From: Desulforamulus ruminis DSM 2154
Lineage (GTDB): Bacteria; Bacillota; Desulfotomaculia; Desulfotomaculales; Desulfotomaculaceae
Direction: 5' to 3'
DNA length: 64,000 nt
Assembly: GCF_000215085.1 (NCBI RefSeq)
Contig: NC_015589.1
Span: 3,298,120-3,362,119 of the forward strand
Shown: positions 52,959 through 61,567 of the stretch, one piece after another
Layout of the letters: the number at the start of each line of letters is the position of its first letter
How positions within the stretch are numbered: position 1 is the first letter of the stretch
Translations under genes and position numbers: made by a program
The notes under the pieces: model-generated
Databases searched by the model: none
What the model saw: only the letters and a program-made list of their open reading frames with translations
What the model was told of the DNA's origin: nothing

Positions 52959-53759
52959 CTATTTAACAAAGTGTAAATGAATAATCTTATTGTTAAAATT
53001 GCGTTTAAATGCCGGAATTGTTGCCAGCCATCCCAGCCAGCGCCATCTTCTTTTATGATAATCAAAATAATTCCATTCATCATAAAGACGAATCCTCGGG
53101 TTGAATTTTTCCACCTGCCTGCCATCTTTTACACCCCACAGGAACTGAGCGTTCATTTTTTTTACTGCGTCATGGTGTTTGCTTCGATTTACCAGCAACG
53201 GCGACAGAATTTCCATCAGCATTTCCCCACGAGGGAATGCCTCCACCAGCTTATTCAACAGATTTTGAATTTCCTGCTCCGTAAAATACATCAAGATCCC
53301 TTCGGCAATAATGAGAACCCCTTCATTGGTACGCTCAATGTCATCCGGCCAAGTAAAATCAAAGACCGATTTGGCAATCATCTTATACCGGTCCGTTTCC
53401 TCAAAAAACCGTTTCCGGATCTCCATGGCTTCCGGCAGATCCAGTTCATACCAGCGGATTCTGCCGTTATCCAGACGGAAAAACCGGGTATCCAGGCCGC
53501 AACCGATATTGATGATGACCGCATCCGGATGCCGTTGGATAAATGCTTGCGCAGCCTTATCCAGCAATTCGGTTCTTACCATGACTCCCACCTGAGACAT
53601 CCGGGCCCGCTCAAACTTGGAAAAATCATAATCAATTGCCCTCATCATTTTAAGGGCGTATTCATCCTTTACAATGGGATCGTCCCGTTGGGCCTCCACG
53701 GCCTTGGCCCATAACGGGATCAGCATGGTTTCCGGCACGCCTCCCAATTTCTGCCGCAT
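52959..53759 (-). CDS. Class I methyltransferase of the leucine carboxyl methyltransferase (LCM/TcmP) family
   Basis: This 266-residue SAM-dependent methyltransferase has motif I Val-Ile-Ile-Asn-Ile-Gly-Cys-Gly-Leu-Asp-Thr-Arg near residue 85, the Trp-Tyr-Glu-Leu-Asp-Leu-Pro motif after it, and Glu-Gly-Ile-Leu-Met-Tyr-Phe-Thr-Glu-Gln-Glu, the LCM-family signature, near residue 172. Relatives methylate carboxyl or hydroxyl groups on polyketides or proteins; the substrate is unknown. A strong Fur-box-like site lies 66 bases upstream, so expression is probably iron-responsive. Single gene. Confidence 0.87.
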   Translation of the reverse strand: MRQKLGGVPETMLIPLWAKAVEAQRDDPIVKDEYALKMMRAIDYDFSKFERARMSQVGVMVRTELLDKAAQAFIQRHPDAVIINIGCGLDTRFFRLDNGRIRWYELDLPEAMEIRKRFFEETDRYKMIAKSVFDFTWPDDIERTNEGVLIIAEGILMYFTEQEIQNLLNKLVEAFPRGEMLMEILSPLLVNRSKHHDAVKKMNAQFLWGVKDGRQVEKFNPRIRLYDEWNYFDYHKRRWRWLGWLATIPAFKRNFNNKIIHLHFVK

Positions 53760-54125
53760 CCTCCTTCACTCCTTCATTTTCTTTCATCCATCCTTACAAT
53801 AAAAAGAAAGACATTCATCTAAACGATAACGATTATCATTTTCGCTAATTATAGCTTTCTAAAAAACTTCAGTCAATAACCTGCAGGGAATCTTTTCCTT
53901 CAGACGGGCACTGCAAACGAAAAAATTAAGCATAAAAAACCACTTTTAGGCTTTTTATAAAATTTTTAAAAATATTTTATAGGCAGTTTAATATCTTCCG
54001 TTATAATGGCTTCATAATTCCAAAAGGGTTTGGTAACAAATAGAACGAAATAATAGATCCGGTAGTTAAATTCTTTTTCATACCACAAGCAACATTTGGG
54101 AAGAAAGATCAGCAGGGTGATACGT
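53760..54125. promoter_or_regulatory. Divergent promoter region of methyltransferase and sensor kinase
   Basis: The spacer holds the Fur-box-like site (53825-53843) near the methyltransferase end. On the kinase side there is a TATAAT at 54002-54007, about 120 bases before the kinase ATG. No other gene is visible in this 366-base stretch. Confidence 0.5.
53825..53843. promoter_or_regulatory. Fur-box-like operator
   Basis: The 19-base sequence gataacgattatcattttc matches the classic Fur consensus (gataatgataatcattatc) at 16 of 19 positions and is nearly palindromic. It lies 66 bases upstream of the methyltransferase start codon, in a position to overlap its promoter. Confidence 0.75.
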
Positions 54126-55304
54126 ATGGTTAGACGCAGGAACCGTCATTTTAGGCACGCCTTTCGAGATCGGCTGAATCAACGAAAACCTTATGATTTC
54201 CATGAAATGCATGATCAGTTCCACCGGCATCACCGGGAATTCCATCGTTACCACGGGTATTTTCGCTACGGCCGGGTGGCTTTTATTTTATTCAACGTAA
54301 TCATTCTTTATCTGTTGTTTAGCTGGGGAGGGTTCAAAGGCATCGGACTCTTTGTGGCTGCCTTAATCACGGCTAAAGAAATGATGAGCTTCCTCCTTCT
54401 TTCTCGTTTGGAAAAAAGAATATTTAAACCCATTGAGGAATTAAAACAAGGCTTGGATGAAATTGCCCGGGGAAACTACAACATCAAAATAAACTGCACC
54501 GGACCCAATGATCTTGGCATATTAATCGTTTCATTCAATGAAATGGCCCAAAAATTGTATGAAAGTGAAAAAGTAAAGGCGGAATATGAAGAGAATCGCA
54601 AAGCTTTAGTCGCCAATATTTCCCATGACCTGAAAACGCCCATCACCTCCATTCAAGGATATATTGAAGCCCTTTTAGACGGAACCGCCAAACCCTTGGA
54701 GCACAAGCATAAATATTTGAAAACCATTTATCAAAATACCGTTTATATCAATAAACTTATTGACGATCTCCTCTTGTTTTCAAAGCTGGATATGCAGAAA
54801 TTAGATTTTAAATTTGAAAAAGTGTCCATTTTGGCTTTTATGAATGATTTAATGGAAGAATATGAATTTAACTTTGCAGAAAGAAAAATTCATTTTCAAT
54901 ATACCGCTAAACTGGATCAAGACTATTTGGTACATCTTGACGGCAAAAGATTTTATCAGGCCATTAATAATGTCCTGCATAACGCGGTTCATCACGGACC
55001 TGAAAACGACTTGTCCATCGAGGTGGAACTGTCCCGGCAAGAGAATGACATAGCCATTGGTATCAAAGATAACGGACCGGGTATCCCCCGGGAAAAACTG
55101 CCCTTTATTTTTGATCGCTTTTACCGTATTGATACCGAACGGACCAAAGATTTTGTAAGCACCGGTTTAGGCCTGGCCATCGCCAGGGAACTGGTGGAAG
55201 CCCATGGAGGAAAAATTACCGTTTCCAGTGTTGAAAAAGAGAGCACCTGCTTTACCATCCGTCTGCCCATTTTAATGAACCACGAGAGCGAGGTTAGTAC
55301 ATGA
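54126..55304 (+). CDS. Sensor histidine kinase with His-rich N-terminus
   Basis: This protein of about 392 residues has a basic, histidine-rich N-terminal stretch (residues about 5-45, more than ten His, many paired as Arg-His or His-Phe), two close membrane helices (about 53-95), a HAMP-like linker (about 95-145), the phosphorylated His in Ala-Asn-Ile-Ser-His-Asp-Leu-Lys-Thr-Pro near residue 170, and the ATP-binding N, G1, F and G2 boxes. ATG 54126 follows AGGGTGA and is preferred to the TTG at 54096. The His-rich segment should be cytoplasmic. It may bind metal ions; this is inferred. The response regulator gene overlaps its end by 4 bases. Confidence 0.87.
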   Translation: MVRRRNRHFRHAFRDRLNQRKPYDFHEMHDQFHRHHREFHRYHGYFRYGRVAFILFNVIILYLLFSWGGFKGIGLFVAALITAKEMMSFLLLSRLEKRIFKPIEELKQGLDEIARGNYNIKINCTGPNDLGILIVSFNEMAQKLYESEKVKAEYEENRKALVANISHDLKTPITSIQGYIEALLDGTAKPLEHKHKYLKTIYQNTVYINKLIDDLLLFSKLDMQKLDFKFEKVSILAFMNDLMEEYEFNFAERKIHFQYTAKLDQDYLVHLDGKRFYQAINNVLHNAVHHGPENDLSIEVELSRQENDIAIGIKDNGPGIPREKLPFIFDRFYRIDTERTKDFVSTGLGLAIARELVEAHGGKITVSSVEKESTCFTIRLPILMNHESEVST

Positions 55305-55987
55305 AACGCATCTTGATTATTGAGGATGATTTGGATATTGCCGAGCTGGAGCGGGACTATCTTCAGTTAAACGGCTTTAAATCGGAAATTGTTCAGGATG
55401 GACTTCAAGGTCTGAAAAAGGCTGTTTCGGGGTTATACGACGTGGTGGTGGTTGATTTGATGCTGCCCAATAAAGACGGCTATGAAATTATCCGGGAGGT
55501 TAGGAAAAAACTGGAGATTCCGGTCCTGGTGGTTTCGGCCAAGGGCGAAGAGATTGATAAAATCAGGGGGTTGGATATCGGGGCGGACGACTATTTGACC
55601 AAACCTTTTAGTCCTGCGGAACTGGTGGCCAGAATCAAATCTCATATTCGGAGATATGAGCGCCTTAAGGGCCCTACCCTGGCTTCGGAGCTGCTACAGT
55701 ACAAGGGATTGGAAATCAACACGGCATCTCACAAGGTCTTTGTGAATGACAAAGAGGTTCAACTGACAGCAAAAGAGTACGACTTGCTGGTCTTTTTAGC
55801 GGCAAATCCAAACATTGTTTTTACCAAAGAACACCTTTTTGATACCCTATGGGGCAGCGAATATTGCGGGGATACGGCTACGGTGGCGGTTCATATTCAA
55901 AAAATCCGTAAAAAAATTGAAAAGGACCCGGCCAACCCGGAATTTATTGAAACCCTGTGGGGTACCGGCTACCGCTTTAATTCCTAG
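55301..55987 (+). CDS. OmpR-family response regulator
   Basis: The 228 residues form a receiver domain (acidic pair Glu-Asp-Asp near 8-10, phospho-Asp in Val-Val-Val-Asp-Leu-Met-Leu-Pro near residue 52, Thr/Ser in Val-Val-Ser-Ala-Lys, and the Lys in Thr-Lys-Pro-Phe) and a winged-helix DNA-binding domain (about 130-228) ending in Gly-Thr-Gly-Tyr-Arg-Phe. It is encoded 4 bases inside the kinase gene (ATGA overlap) and so is its direct partner. Target genes are unknown; no clear target operon lies next to it. Confidence 0.93.
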   Translation: MKRILIIEDDLDIAELERDYLQLNGFKSEIVQDGLQGLKKAVSGLYDVVVVDLMLPNKDGYEIIREVRKKLEIPVLVVSAKGEEIDKIRGLDIGADDYLTKPFSPAELVARIKSHIRRYERLKGPTLASELLQYKGLEINTASHKVFVNDKEVQLTAKEYDLLVFLAANPNIVFTKEHLFDTLWGSEYCGDTATVAVHIQKIRKKIEKDPANPEFIETLWGTGYRFNS

Positions 55988-56000
55988 GTGGCCGAATTTT

Positions 56001-56510
56001 TTATAGACAAAGGTCATAAGTATTGTGCCAAAAGAATCCCACAATGGGTATTTCCTTTTCTCCAATCAAATGGGTTGTCTCTTTTTTTATTACACCCCCT
56101 AGTCTTTTGTAAAATTGCAGATCCTTGTTTGCTTTGAAGGTCCATATTATCATGGATGTAAAATCATTTGCTTTAAATTCTTGGACCAGCTTTTTGAATA
56201 GCTGCTTGCCATACCCCTTCTTCTGGTAGCCCGGCAGAATATATAGGGCTACAATTTCACAGTCAAATTCACCGGAACGCTCTGCTCCCCCCGAGGCCAT
56301 TCCCACAATCTTTCCTTCACGATCTTCAAGCACCAGGGTTGTTCCAATTTTCTTACTCAGGCTCTCCTTAAACAGCTTTTCATGTTTTTCTGGGGTCAAG
56401 GAAAGTAAAAAGTCATCCGACACAATTCCTCGATAAGCCACTTTCCAGGTGTTTATAATAACGTCTGCAATATATTTTTCATCCCCAACGGTTGCATATC
56501 TAATCTTCAT
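56001..56510 (-). CDS. GNAT-family N-acetyltransferase
   Basis: This 169-residue GNAT protein has the acetyl-CoA motif A, Gln-Lys-Lys-Gly-Tyr-Gly-Lys-Gln-Leu, near residue 97, preceded by the strand Val-Ala-Leu-Tyr-Ile-Leu-Pro. A later Trp-Thr-Phe-Lys-Ala-Asn-Lys-Asp-Leu-Gln-Phe-Tyr-Lys-Arg-Leu-Gly matches the YafP/RimI-like substrate side. The acceptor cannot be predicted. It converges with the response regulator with 13 bases between stops and no clear terminator. Confidence 0.87.
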   Translation of the reverse strand: MKIRYATVGDEKYIADVIINTWKVAYRGIVSDDFLLSLTPEKHEKLFKESLSKKIGTTLVLEDREGKIVGMASGGAERSGEFDCEIVALYILPGYQKKGYGKQLFKKLVQEFKANDFTSMIIWTFKANKDLQFYKRLGGVIKKETTHLIGEKEIPIVGFFWHNTYDLCL

Positions 56511-56587
56511 TTTTCTTCTCCCTATTCTTGTTTTAAAATTTTAGTCAGACCCATTACAGGAGTGAAGTTTAGAATTCAAGGAACTCA

Positions 56588-57433
56588 TTACAGTGAGCCG
56601 GAATCCCTTGACAGCATCGGTTCATACATCATAATGGCGTGGTTTTCCGTAATATAGTCGTCGCCAATCAGGTTATTTTCAGCATCAAATACCCTGCGCC
56701 GGATTATATTGTGGCGCAGGTATCCGCCCCACCACTCCAGGGTAATTAAATGATCCTTTTGGTAGACCTCGTATTGGTAAGGTGAGGGGTTTTCGCAGCG
56801 AAATTCCCCTTGCAAATTTGTCTCCTCCAGCCATACCCGCAATTGATAATGAAAAGGCGTCTCATTCTTTATCTGCAAGTCAATGTAATTGTATACTACC
56901 GTGGCTCCGCTGCCGAAGGGCTGGGTGCGATTCCCGTCCGGAAATACATCATGGGTATGCCGCCACCGCTCAGTAACCGTTAATGGCGTATGGAGGGCCA
57001 GCCAATAAATGAGATTTGAAAGCTGGCAGAGTCCCCCGCCCACTCCAGGGTAAAAGGATCCGTTGGCCAGAACCATTCCCTCCAGAAAGCCTTTTCTCCT
57101 GGTGGGTTTTCCTACCAAGCGCCAAAAGGAAAAGGTCTCCCCGGGTCTAAGGATAAGCCCGTTCATTTTCTCCGCAGCCAACCGCAGGTTGGTGACCTTG
57201 TTTTCCTGGAGCCATCTATCCACATTCCGAAGGGGGCGGTATAGTGGAGTGTTATGCCGTGCTACTAAATGCGGCAGGGAGGTTTTGGAAACCGCTGCAG
57301 CATATTTAACAGACCGGTTGAATGTCCAGCGGATGTAACGAAGTCCGGTAAAATACAGCCTTCCCAGAAACATTCGAAGCTTCGACCGGTTTACCGGCTG
57401 CTTTGCAGGATGAACATCGTTCAAAGCCATCAT
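56588..57433 (-). CDS. VanW-family protein
   Basis: This 281-residue protein matches the VanW/YoaR group (the accessory protein of some glycopeptide-resistance loci, function unknown). The hallmark is Arg-Pro-Gly-Glu-Thr-Phe-Ser-Phe-Trp near residue 94, followed by Tyr-Pro-Gly-Val-Gly-Gly-Gly-Leu-Cys-Gln-Leu-Ser-Asn near 135 and a conserved His-Thr-His-Asp-Val-Phe-Pro-Asp-Gly-Asn region. It has a basic N-terminus and no clear signal peptide. No van ligase or regulator genes are nearby, so there is no reason to link it to resistance. The next gene upstream on the same strand ends 34 bases away. Confidence 0.9.
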   Translation of the reverse strand: MMALNDVHPAKQPVNRSKLRMFLGRLYFTGLRYIRWTFNRSVKYAAAVSKTSLPHLVARHNTPLYRPLRNVDRWLQENKVTNLRLAAEKMNGLILRPGETFSFWRLVGKPTRRKGFLEGMVLANGSFYPGVGGGLCQLSNLIYWLALHTPLTVTERWRHTHDVFPDGNRTQPFGSGATVVYNYIDLQIKNETPFHYQLRVWLEETNLQGEFRCENPSPYQYEVYQKDHLITLEWWGGYLRHNIIRRRVFDAENNLIGDDYITENHAIMMYEPMLSRDSGSL

Positions 57434-57467
57434 TCACTACTCCCATTTTAAATGAATTTCCTATAAA

Positions 57468-58580
57468 TTAACGTGGAATAACCAATTGGTACTTTGTGCA
57501 ATATTGAAAGAATCTGCTTTTGTACCATTTAACGGCCAAATAAAATCGATACCAGTGGGAATTGGCAAAGCCATCCGCCAATTCAACCTCTTCTACCTTC
57601 CTCTCATGAAATTTCTTTGCTTCAAAATTGGCAAAGGCCTCCCGCAGCCATCTTGTATCGTCGTAAGTAATCCAGTCTAAATCGCCTATACCAAACAGCC
57701 CTTGGGCCATAAGCAGCTTGCGCCAATTCCTTTCTCTGCTGCCGTCGGTGGTTTTAGCTACCAGCGCATCCATTAGAATATCAAAGTCCTGGAAACCGAT
57801 CTCTGTATCCCGATATTGAGGATGGTTCTCTAAATAGGCCTTCAAGTGCTTTTGTATTTTGGTAAAGGCCTGTTTATACCTCTTGGGATTATTGATTTCT
57901 ACCCTTTTATAGGAGCCCCGGAATTCATCGCTATAGTCATATTGATAAGACCAGGTTAAGTAGGGACAGTCCGGATAATCCAGGGCCTGGCCATGACCGT
58001 AGGCGGGTACGGCCGAATCAAAAAAGGCTTCATATCTGTTCCGGTCTAATCGTTTCAATAATTGAATCACTCTATCGAAGAATACCGGCAGGCCTTTTGT
58101 TTTCACTTTGCATTCCTTAATATCGTTCACCTTGCTTAAGATGCCTGAAAAGCCTTGGTGGGAATAGCTGTCTGCGTACACATGTAAAACAATCCCCAGC
58201 TTAATTAAATCATCCTTTTGGAGAACCTCTTGCAAGAGGTCTAAAATGACCGGGGATTCTTTAGCACAACGAAGTTTGCGGGAGAAGTTTTCTCCCTTAC
58301 ATCCGGGTACAAAATGAAAGGCCGTGGTATTGTTGATCATCGCCTCATAGTTAAAGGTCTTAATGCGGAAATAAGAATGACAGGTGGCCATGTTAAAAAA
58401 AGAAGGTTTGTTATCAATCCGATCATGCTCAAGATGGGTATTTTCTTTTAAAACAATATGATTGACTTTGGCATCGTCCACAAACTGAGAGGCATAGGCC
58501 ACCTGGTAAGCAGCCTCCTTTTTAAACCCGCAGGCCTGGCAGAAGGCTAAAATTGCATAATAATGAGCATCCCTTTTGAT
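57468..58580 (-). CDS. DUF6765-like protein with a non-standard or lost start codon
   Basis: The protein looks like the DUF6765 group: Ala-Tyr-Ala-Ser-Gln-Phe-Val-Asp-Asp, a His-Val-Tyr-Ala-Asp-Ser-Tyr-Ser-His-Gln-Gly segment near residue 145, and Tyr-Gly-His-Gly-Gln-Ala near 210, suggesting a phosphatidylcholine-C/zinc-hydrolase-like His/Asp site; function unknown. The first normal start (GTG 58502) would cut off Arg-Asp-Ala-His-Tyr-Tyr-Ala-Ile-Leu-Ala-Phe and the next 15 residues, which look like real family sequence. There is no ATG, GTG or TTG upstream of it before the in-frame stop at 58637. An ATC at 58580 lies 6 bases after GGGGAGGG. It may be a rare start or a mutated ATG. Confidence 0.65.
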   Translation of the reverse strand: MKRDAHYYAILAFCQACGFKKEAAYQVAYASQFVDDAKVNHIVLKENTHLEHDRIDNKPSFFNMATCHSYFRIKTFNYEAMINNTTAFHFVPGCKGENFSRKLRCAKESPVILDLLQEVLQKDDLIKLGIVLHVYADSYSHQGFSGILSKVNDIKECKVKTKGLPVFFDRVIQLLKRLDRNRYEAFFDSAVPAYGHGQALDYPDCPYLTWSYQYDYSDEFRGSYKRVEINNPKRYKQAFTKIQKHLKAYLENHPQYRDTEIGFQDFDILMDALVAKTTDGSRERNWRKLLMAQGLFGIGDLDWITYDDTRWLREAFANFEAKKFHERKVEEVELADGFANSHWYRFYLAVKWYKSRFFQYCTKYQLVIPR

Positions 58581-58820
58581 TGATCGCCCTCCCCAGTTCC
58601 TACTATAAATAATCTTTCTGCTTCTCAGTACAGTTCAGAAATTCTTTTCTTGACTATTTTTTATATTCAATATATAGGTAATTTCTTTTTCTATAAACAA
58701 AAACCCTCTGTTTAATTATTTATATTCATCATATTATTAAACTCATTTCGTTGAGGCTGTTTTTCTTCCTGAGGGATAGGCTTCTATAAATTTAAATAAT
58801 AATTATTTTATAAATATAAT

Positions 58821-58856
58821 TAAAAAGATCACCGGCAGTGGCCCGCGATCTTTTCC
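58821..58856 (-). terminator. Terminator of the PEP-synthase-like gene
   Basis: Arms aaaagatc (58823-58830) and gatctttt (58847-58854), plus an inner GC stem, are followed on the minus strand by a T-rich run. The site is 38 bases past the stop. The stretch 58638-58820 otherwise shows nothing. Confidence 0.75.
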
Positions 58857-58893
58857 CTTTCATAGTTGATAAATCAATCCTGTAAAAGGTTAA

Positions 58894-61530
58894 TTACAAG
58901 TAGACCTTTCCCTCATCACCGTCCACCGTAATAAGCTGACTGTCCTTGATCATTTTCCTCACGCCCGGAATGTTAACCACCGCCGGGATCCCGTACTCCC
59001 GGGCAACAATGGCCCCGTGAGATAAAAATCCCCCGGTTTCCATTACAATCGCGGACGCTTTCAAGAACAGCGGAGTCCAGCCGGGGTCCGTAGACGGCGC
59101 CACCAGCACCTCCTCGTTTTGCAGTTTATCTCCTTCCCCGGGATGATGAATGAATCTTGCGGTACCGGAAGCCTTCCCCGCAGCCACTCCCAGGCCGGTT
59201 AAAGCGTTGCCGGCACTGCCGATGACAGCTTCCGCAAACTCAGGCGCCTCATTAATAATCACATCGGGGGCTGGAAGTTTCTCCATCTCTTTTCTCCACA
59301 CTTTACGATCGCACGCCAGTAGATTTAATCCTTTTCCATCCCAGTTCCCGTTCAGAATGGAAACCACTTCTCTGTAAGTGCAATGAAAGATATCATCAGG
59401 TTCCGGGAGAATCCCTCTCCCTGCCAGTCGTCGGCCGATCTCCTGAAAGACTAATCGCTCAGACTCAAAGAGCTTGATAAACACAGACTTGGCCATTTCT
59501 CTGATCTCGGAGCTCTTTATAACTTGTTGCCGCATGTAATGGATGAATATTCGCCTGTGGATCGGTACTTTCCGCTTAACTTCCTGCCATAGCCGGCCCG
59601 TTTTTTCCATTTGACCGGCCTTTATCCTGTGGAGATCGGCGGTTTCCAGGGTTCTCCTGATGAACTCCAGAAGATAAGAAGGATCTTCCCGCCAGCGGGG
59701 ATTGATAATATCCATTTCGTAAACTCCCCGGTGCCCGAATTCAATCAGGAAGTCCCGAAAGGATTGTTTAAATGGTGATTTCTCGGGCAATTCTTTTTCC
59801 CACTCCAGAGGATCAAAGGGATCACCGGAAAAAAACCTCCGGGCAGCGTTATCCCCGCGGGCAATTTCGGCCATTTCCAGCAGGCGGTAGCCATGCTGCG
59901 CGCTGGTTATGTCCCCCTTCCCGGCCATCAGAGCGGTGGCCATGGCTTTCCCTTTTCCGGGGAAAGACTTATCCAGGGCTTTTTCAAGGGGTTTCATGGA
60001 AGCATTGGCGCAAAAAATAAATACCAGAGCAAAATCCATAGACGCATTTCTAATCTCCGCAACTTTATTGCTTAATTGGCTTTCTGTTAGATTGCCAAGC
60101 TTTTCTTTTAATAACGCCTTGGTGAACTGATCTATTTTAACAAAAGATTTTTTTGCTTTTTTTGCACTTTTTTGCCCTGTAAGAATTAATTTCAGCAGAT
60201 ATTTGCCTTTTATAAAATGCTTTTTATCATGAGATTTCCTGTCTTTAATTTCTATTTCCGGCTGATGCCCTCCGTAATTCTCGTTAACATCCCGTGGCGC
60301 CACACCCAGTGTATCATGCCAAAGCCATTGTTGAAGAGAAAGGTTGAAATAGGCCCGGCCCTGGTATAACCGGACATGTTGTAAACCTGGGAGCCCCGGA
60401 TAACCCATCGCTTTAGCAGGGGCATTGAGCATTAAGTTAAGGTCCTCTCTCATTAGGCTCCAGTTGAGGGTGGACTGAACCATGGGTATTCCATCCCTGA
60501 AGTTGGCATTGGACCATATATCCGGCTGATGTTTTATTTCGGCGTAGATATATCTGGCCAGAGCCGTCACCGGTCGAGCCTGGACCAGACTAAAATTTCG
60601 ACCGTCAAATACCCACTCAATATCCTGGTGCTGACCATCCAGGCCAAGGGCCTCGTAAACCCGTTGTATCAGCAGACCCAATTGACGAATATCTTCATCC
60701 CTTAAAACTTGACTGGTTGATGCCTTAGTAAACTCAACAAATTTCGTTCCTCCCTTTTCCCCGGCAACACTCTTCCCTTTTTTACGGCCAACTCTTTTCT
60801 CCGTTATCTCACACTCAGAGTCTAGACGGTATTCATCCGGCTCAACCGTGCCGCTTACCACACTTTCACCCAAACCAAAATTGGCCTGGATAACCAAAAC
60901 ATCTTCCCGTCCGGTCCAGGGATCGCAGGTGAAGCCGACACCGGCAGCCGTCGCTTCCACCATTTCCATAATCACCACCGCGGGAATCACTTCATCCTCT
61001 CGAATTTTCATTTTCCGCCGGTAGGCAAGGGCCTGGGGTGTCCAAAGCGAGGCATAACACTCCTTAATGGCGCACAGGATGTTTTCTATTCCCCGGACAT
61101 TTAAAAACGATTGGTGAATGCCGGCAAAGGACGCTCCGTCCGTATCCTCGACAGTGGCCGAAGACCGGACGGCCACCGGTTTTTCCAGGATGCCGATATT
61201 GGTTAATTTTAAAATTAGTTCTTCCCGGATATAGGGGGAAATACAGCCGTTCTTGATTTTTTCCCTTAGCGAAAAAAGTCCTTCATCTATCCCCTTTTGC
61301 CAGATATTATCCACGGTTACAGTTTGTTTAACGGTTTCTATGGATTCAAATAGATGATTCTTTTCAACAAAATCTTGATAGGCAGCAGCCCCAAGAACTC
61401 CCCCGGCAGGAACCGTAAATCCATACCGGTCAAGCCTGCCTAGATTCCACCCCTTTCCCCCGGCCACTTTGCTCCCGGCTTGAAAGGCAGCGGGCCAACG
61501 AAGAAATAATGTGCCGCAACTTTTTTCCAT
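58894..61530 (-). CDS. PEP-synthase/PEP-utilising enzyme (Rph-like layout)
   Basis: This protein of about 878 residues has an N-terminal ATP-grasp domain (Gly-Gly-Lys-Gly-Trp-Asn-Leu-Gly near residue 26; Ala-Val-Arg-Ser-Ser-Ala-Thr-Val-Glu-Asp near 120) and a C-terminal swivelling phosphohistidine domain (Glu-Thr-Gly-Gly-Phe-Leu-Ser-His-Gly-Ala-Ile-Val-Ala-Arg-Glu-Tyr-Gly-Ile-Pro). A middle region of about 430 residues is unlike the PEP/pyruvate-binding barrel of PpsA and instead recalls the substrate domain of rifampicin phosphotransferase-type enzymes. It therefore probably phosphorylates a small molecule. Start 61530 follows GGGGGAGG at 6 bases. The tetR gene directly upstream is the likely regulator. 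Confidence 0.8.
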   Translation of the reverse strand: MEKSCGTLFLRWPAAFQAGSKVAGGKGWNLGRLDRYGFTVPAGGVLGAAAYQDFVEKNHLFESIETVKQTVTVDNIWQKGIDEGLFSLREKIKNGCISPYIREELILKLTNIGILEKPVAVRSSATVEDTDGASFAGIHQSFLNVRGIENILCAIKECYASLWTPQALAYRRKMKIREDEVIPAVVIMEMVEATAAGVGFTCDPWTGREDVLVIQANFGLGESVVSGTVEPDEYRLDSECEITEKRVGRKKGKSVAGEKGGTKFVEFTKASTSQVLRDEDIRQLGLLIQRVYEALGLDGQHQDIEWVFDGRNFSLVQARPVTALARYIYAEIKHQPDIWSNANFRDGIPMVQSTLNWSLMREDLNLMLNAPAKAMGYPGLPGLQHVRLYQGRAYFNLSLQQWLWHDTLGVAPRDVNENYGGHQPEIEIKDRKSHDKKHFIKGKYLLKLILTGQKSAKKAKKSFVKIDQFTKALLKEKLGNLTESQLSNKVAEIRNASMDFALVFIFCANASMKPLEKALDKSFPGKGKAMATALMAGKGDITSAQHGYRLLEMAEIARGDNAARRFFSGDPFDPLEWEKELPEKSPFKQSFRDFLIEFGHRGVYEMDIINPRWREDPSYLLEFIRRTLETADLHRIKAGQMEKTGRLWQEVKRKVPIHRRIFIHYMRQQVIKSSEIREMAKSVFIKLFESERLVFQEIGRRLAGRGILPEPDDIFHCTYREVVSILNGNWDGKGLNLLACDRKVWRKEMEKLPAPDVIINEAPEFAEAVIGSAGNALTGLGVAAGKASGTARFIHHPGEGDKLQNEEVLVAPSTDPGWTPLFLKASAIVMETGGFLSHGAIVAREYGIPAVVNIPGVRKMIKDSQLITVDGDEGKVYL

Positions 61531-61567
61531 GGTCATCCTCCCCCCGGTAACAAACAAATCCAACCCT

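Noticed and set aside
56588-57433. Glycopeptide-resistance locus suggested by VanW
   Set aside because: No vanH/A/X, vanR/S or related genes lie nearby; VanW-family proteins are common in Firmicutes without resistance.
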